From: UBA8346 sp050260935
GTDB lineage: Bacteria; Bacillota; UBA4882; UBA8346
Length of the DNA: 14,377 nt
Assembly: GCA_050260935.1 (NCBI GenBank)
Contig: JBLNCU010000154.1
Coordinates: 1-14,377, forward strand
Direction: 5' to 3'
Shown: positions 12,820 to 14,377 of the stretch, in pieces
Position numbering within the stretch: the stretch's first letter is position 1
How the letters are laid out: each line of letters opens with the position of its first letter
The notes under the pieces: generated by a model
Told to the model about the DNA's origin: nothing
Databases searched by the model: none
What the model saw: the letters and a program-made list of their open reading frames with translations, nothing else
Made by a program: the position numbers and the translations under genes

Positions 12820-14322
12820 TTGCTGTCAGAAAACATACTCAAAATGGAGGGTATCAGCAAATCCTTTCCAGGAGTCAGAGCTCTGCATAACGTAGACTTC
12901 GCGCTCCGAAAGGGTGATATCCATGCCCTGATGGGCGAAAATGGAGCGGGCAAGTCCACCTTGATAAAGATTATAACCGGTGTTTACGAAAAGGATGCCG
13001 GCCGGATTCTTTTAGATGGAAGGCCGGTTCATTTTAAGTCGCCGCAGGATGCGCAGAACATGGGAATTGGCACGGTCTTTCAGGAAATAGCGCTTTGCCC
13101 CAATTTGACCGTGGCTGAGAATATGTTTGCCGGTCGCAGCCGGAACGCTTTCGTTCAATGGAAGCAGATGAACGCCAAGGCGGCACAAATGCTCAGCTCC
13201 CTCGGTATTCCGGCGAGCCCGACCCAAGAACTTTCAAGCTGCTCAATTGCTGTTCAGCAGATGATCGCGATTGCCCGGGCGGTCGATATGGACTGCAAGA
13301 TTCTCATTCTTGATGAACCGACGTCCTCCCTTGACGAAGATGAAGTGAAAAAACTCTTCGAGCTCATGCGCCAACTGAAAGCTCGGGGTGTGGGAATCAT
13401 CTTCATTACCCACTTTCTCGATCAGGTATACGAGATCAGCGACAGGATTACGGTGCTTCGCAATGGAGAGTTGATCGGCGAATACCAAACAGCTGAGCTT
13501 CCCCAAATCGAGCTGATCTCGAAGATGATGGGAAAGGCGCTGAGTGATGTCTCGAAGATGAAAAAACAAGAGCCGCTTAAATCCGACAGCAGTGTGCCGG
13601 TGTTCGAGGCTACGGCGCTTTCGAGCGCCGCCGGGGTAAGGCCCTTCAATTTCACGATCCAAAAAGGCGAGGTGAACGGGTTTGCCGGGCTGCTCGGCTC
13701 CGGGCGCAGCGAAAGCGCTCGCGCAATCTTCGCCGCCGACAAGGTTACAGGTGGTGAAGTTAAAATAAAAGGTAAGCGAGTGAAGATCAAGACCCCCCTA
13801 AACGCCATGAAACAGGGAATCGGCTATTTGCCGGAGGACCGCAAGAGCGACGGAATCATCGCCGAGCTTTCGGTGGGCGACAATATTATTCTGGCCTTGC
13901 AGGTCATGAAAGGCTTTTTTAGGCCTCTTTCGCGGAAACAGGCTGAGGAATTTGCTAACCAGTATATCCAGAAACTGAGCATTAAAACACCGTCCATCAA
14001 TACGCCAATCAAATCTCTTTCCGGCGGCAACCAGCAGAAGGTAATTCTAGCCCGCTGGCTGCTCACCCACCCCATGTACCTGATCCTCGATGAACCCACC
14101 CGGGGAATCGATGTCGGAACCAAGGTGGAGATTCAAAAACTTGTGCTTAAGCTCGCTGAAGATGGAATGAGCCTGACCTTCATATCTTCAGAAATTGACG
14201 AAATGCTTCGAGTCTGCTCGCGAATGATTGTTATGAAGGACCGGGAAATTGTCGGGGAACTTAGTGGCATGAATTTGACGGAACACGATGTTATGCGCGT
14301 GATAGCCCAGGGAGGTGAATGA
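12820..14322 (+). CDS. Sugar ABC transporter, double ATP-binding subunit, YtfR-like
   Basis: The 500-residue ATPase begins at TTG 12820; AAGGAGG at 12806-12812 with seven bases of spacing decides this start, giving MLSENILKMEGISKSFPGVR. The first ABC domain has Walker A GENGAGKST (39-47), a weakened signature CSIAVQQM (141-148) where LSxGxQQ is usual, and Walker B ILILDEPTSSLD (161-172). The second has GLLGSGRSE (290-298), LSGGNQQKV (400-408) and LILDEPTRGID (421-431). This matches the RbsA/MglA/YtfR type of sugar ATPase; the altered first signature is seen in YtfR-like members. It is paralogous to rbsA in this window. The stop overlaps a following ATG, so it is coupled to the permease gene. 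Confidence 0.92.
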   Translation: MLSENILKMEGISKSFPGVRALHNVDFALRKGDIHALMGENGAGKSTLIKIITGVYEKDAGRILLDGRPVHFKSPQDAQNMGIGTVFQEIALCPNLTVAENMFAGRSRNAFVQWKQMNAKAAQMLSSLGIPASPTQELSSCSIAVQQMIAIARAVDMDCKILILDEPTSSLDEDEVKKLFELMRQLKARGVGIIFITHFLDQVYEISDRITVLRNGELIGEYQTAELPQIELISKMMGKALSDVSKMKKQEPLKSDSSVPVFEATALSSAAGVRPFNFTIQKGEVNGFAGLLGSGRSESARAIFAADKVTGGEVKIKGKRVKIKTPLNAMKQGIGYLPEDRKSDGIIAELSVGDNIILALQVMKGFFRPLSRKQAEEFANQYIQKLSIKTPSINTPIKSLSGGNQQKVILARWLLTHPMYLILDEPTRGIDVGTKVEIQKLVLKLAEDGMSLTFISSEIDEMLRVCSRMIVMKDREIVGELSGMNLTEHDVMRVIAQGGE

Positions 14323-14324
14323 AT

Positions 14325-14377
14325 ATGCCAAGGTTAAAAGCGCACTTATATCACTTATCTCATCTATTCCTTCCCCT
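14325..14377 (+). CDS. Start of the importer permease gene (partial, cut by window end)
   Basis: GGAGGTGA at 14311-14318 lies six bases before ATG 14325, and the frame MPRLKAHLYHLSHLFLP runs off the window. An ATG at 14319 overlapping the ATPase stop is in the same frame. A membrane permease of the RbsC/YtfT type is expected from the gene order; the visible residues are too few to prove it. Confidence 0.6.
   Translation, partial: MPRLKAHLYHLSHLFLP

Overview
The window reads as chromosome of an anaerobic, motile Bacillota (Firmicutes, clostridia-like) bacterium. Supporting signs are AT-rich intergenic DNA, strong AGGAGG-type ribosome binding sites, TTG/GTG starts, housekeeping-type promoters with 17-base spacers, an aldo/keto reductase carrying ferredoxin clusters, and a chemoreceptor. 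Both sugar-binding proteins have signal peptides that look like ordinary signal peptidase I types rather than clear lipoprotein types, which would fit a lineage with an outer membrane; this is a weak inference. No species is claimed.

Layout: (1) 1-310 is the last ~260 bp of an integrated mobile element lying to the left of the window. It ends in the 3' half of a tRNA-Arg(TCG) gene (attachment site) and contains short phased repeats resembling integrase arm sites. (2) 311-960 has a terminator, a promoter and a 105-aa coiled-coil protein gene with an internal 21-bp tandem repeat. (3) 960-2114 encodes an aldo/keto reductase fused to a two-cluster 4Fe-4S domain. (4) 2299-8398 is a complete ribose locus in the order rbsR-rbsD-rbsA-rbsC-rbsB, a terminator, then rbsK with its own promoter. 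The rbsR promoter is overlapped by a nearly perfect 29-bp operator. (5) 8399-11743 is an accessory patch: a stem-loop-rich spacer, a promoter-leader module present in two copies ~2.77 kb apart, a 33-codon hydrophobic peptide ORF, a methyl-accepting chemotaxis protein, a 12-unit 21-bp minisatellite, and a broken YgjP/DUF45-type metallopeptidase fragment. (6) 11744 to the end is a second sugar ABC importer, ytfQ-like binding protein, ytfR-like double ATPase and the first codons of a permease.

How the genes work together: RbsB captures ribose, RbsC and RbsA import it, RbsD interconverts ribose anomers, RbsK phosphorylates it to ribose-5-phosphate, and RbsR probably represses the operon from the operator at the transcription start. 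The second importer probably handles a furanose or related sugar. The chemoreceptor between the two importers could link movement to sugar supply.

Most unusual points: the duplicated promoter-leader module stands in front of both the chemoreceptor and the second importer, and only the copy facing the importer carries an AAACCGGTT core like that of the rbs operator. The minisatellite keeps an exact 21-bp period and reads as heptads on both strands. I see no CRISPR array, complete insertion sequence, transposase, rRNA or intact tRNA.
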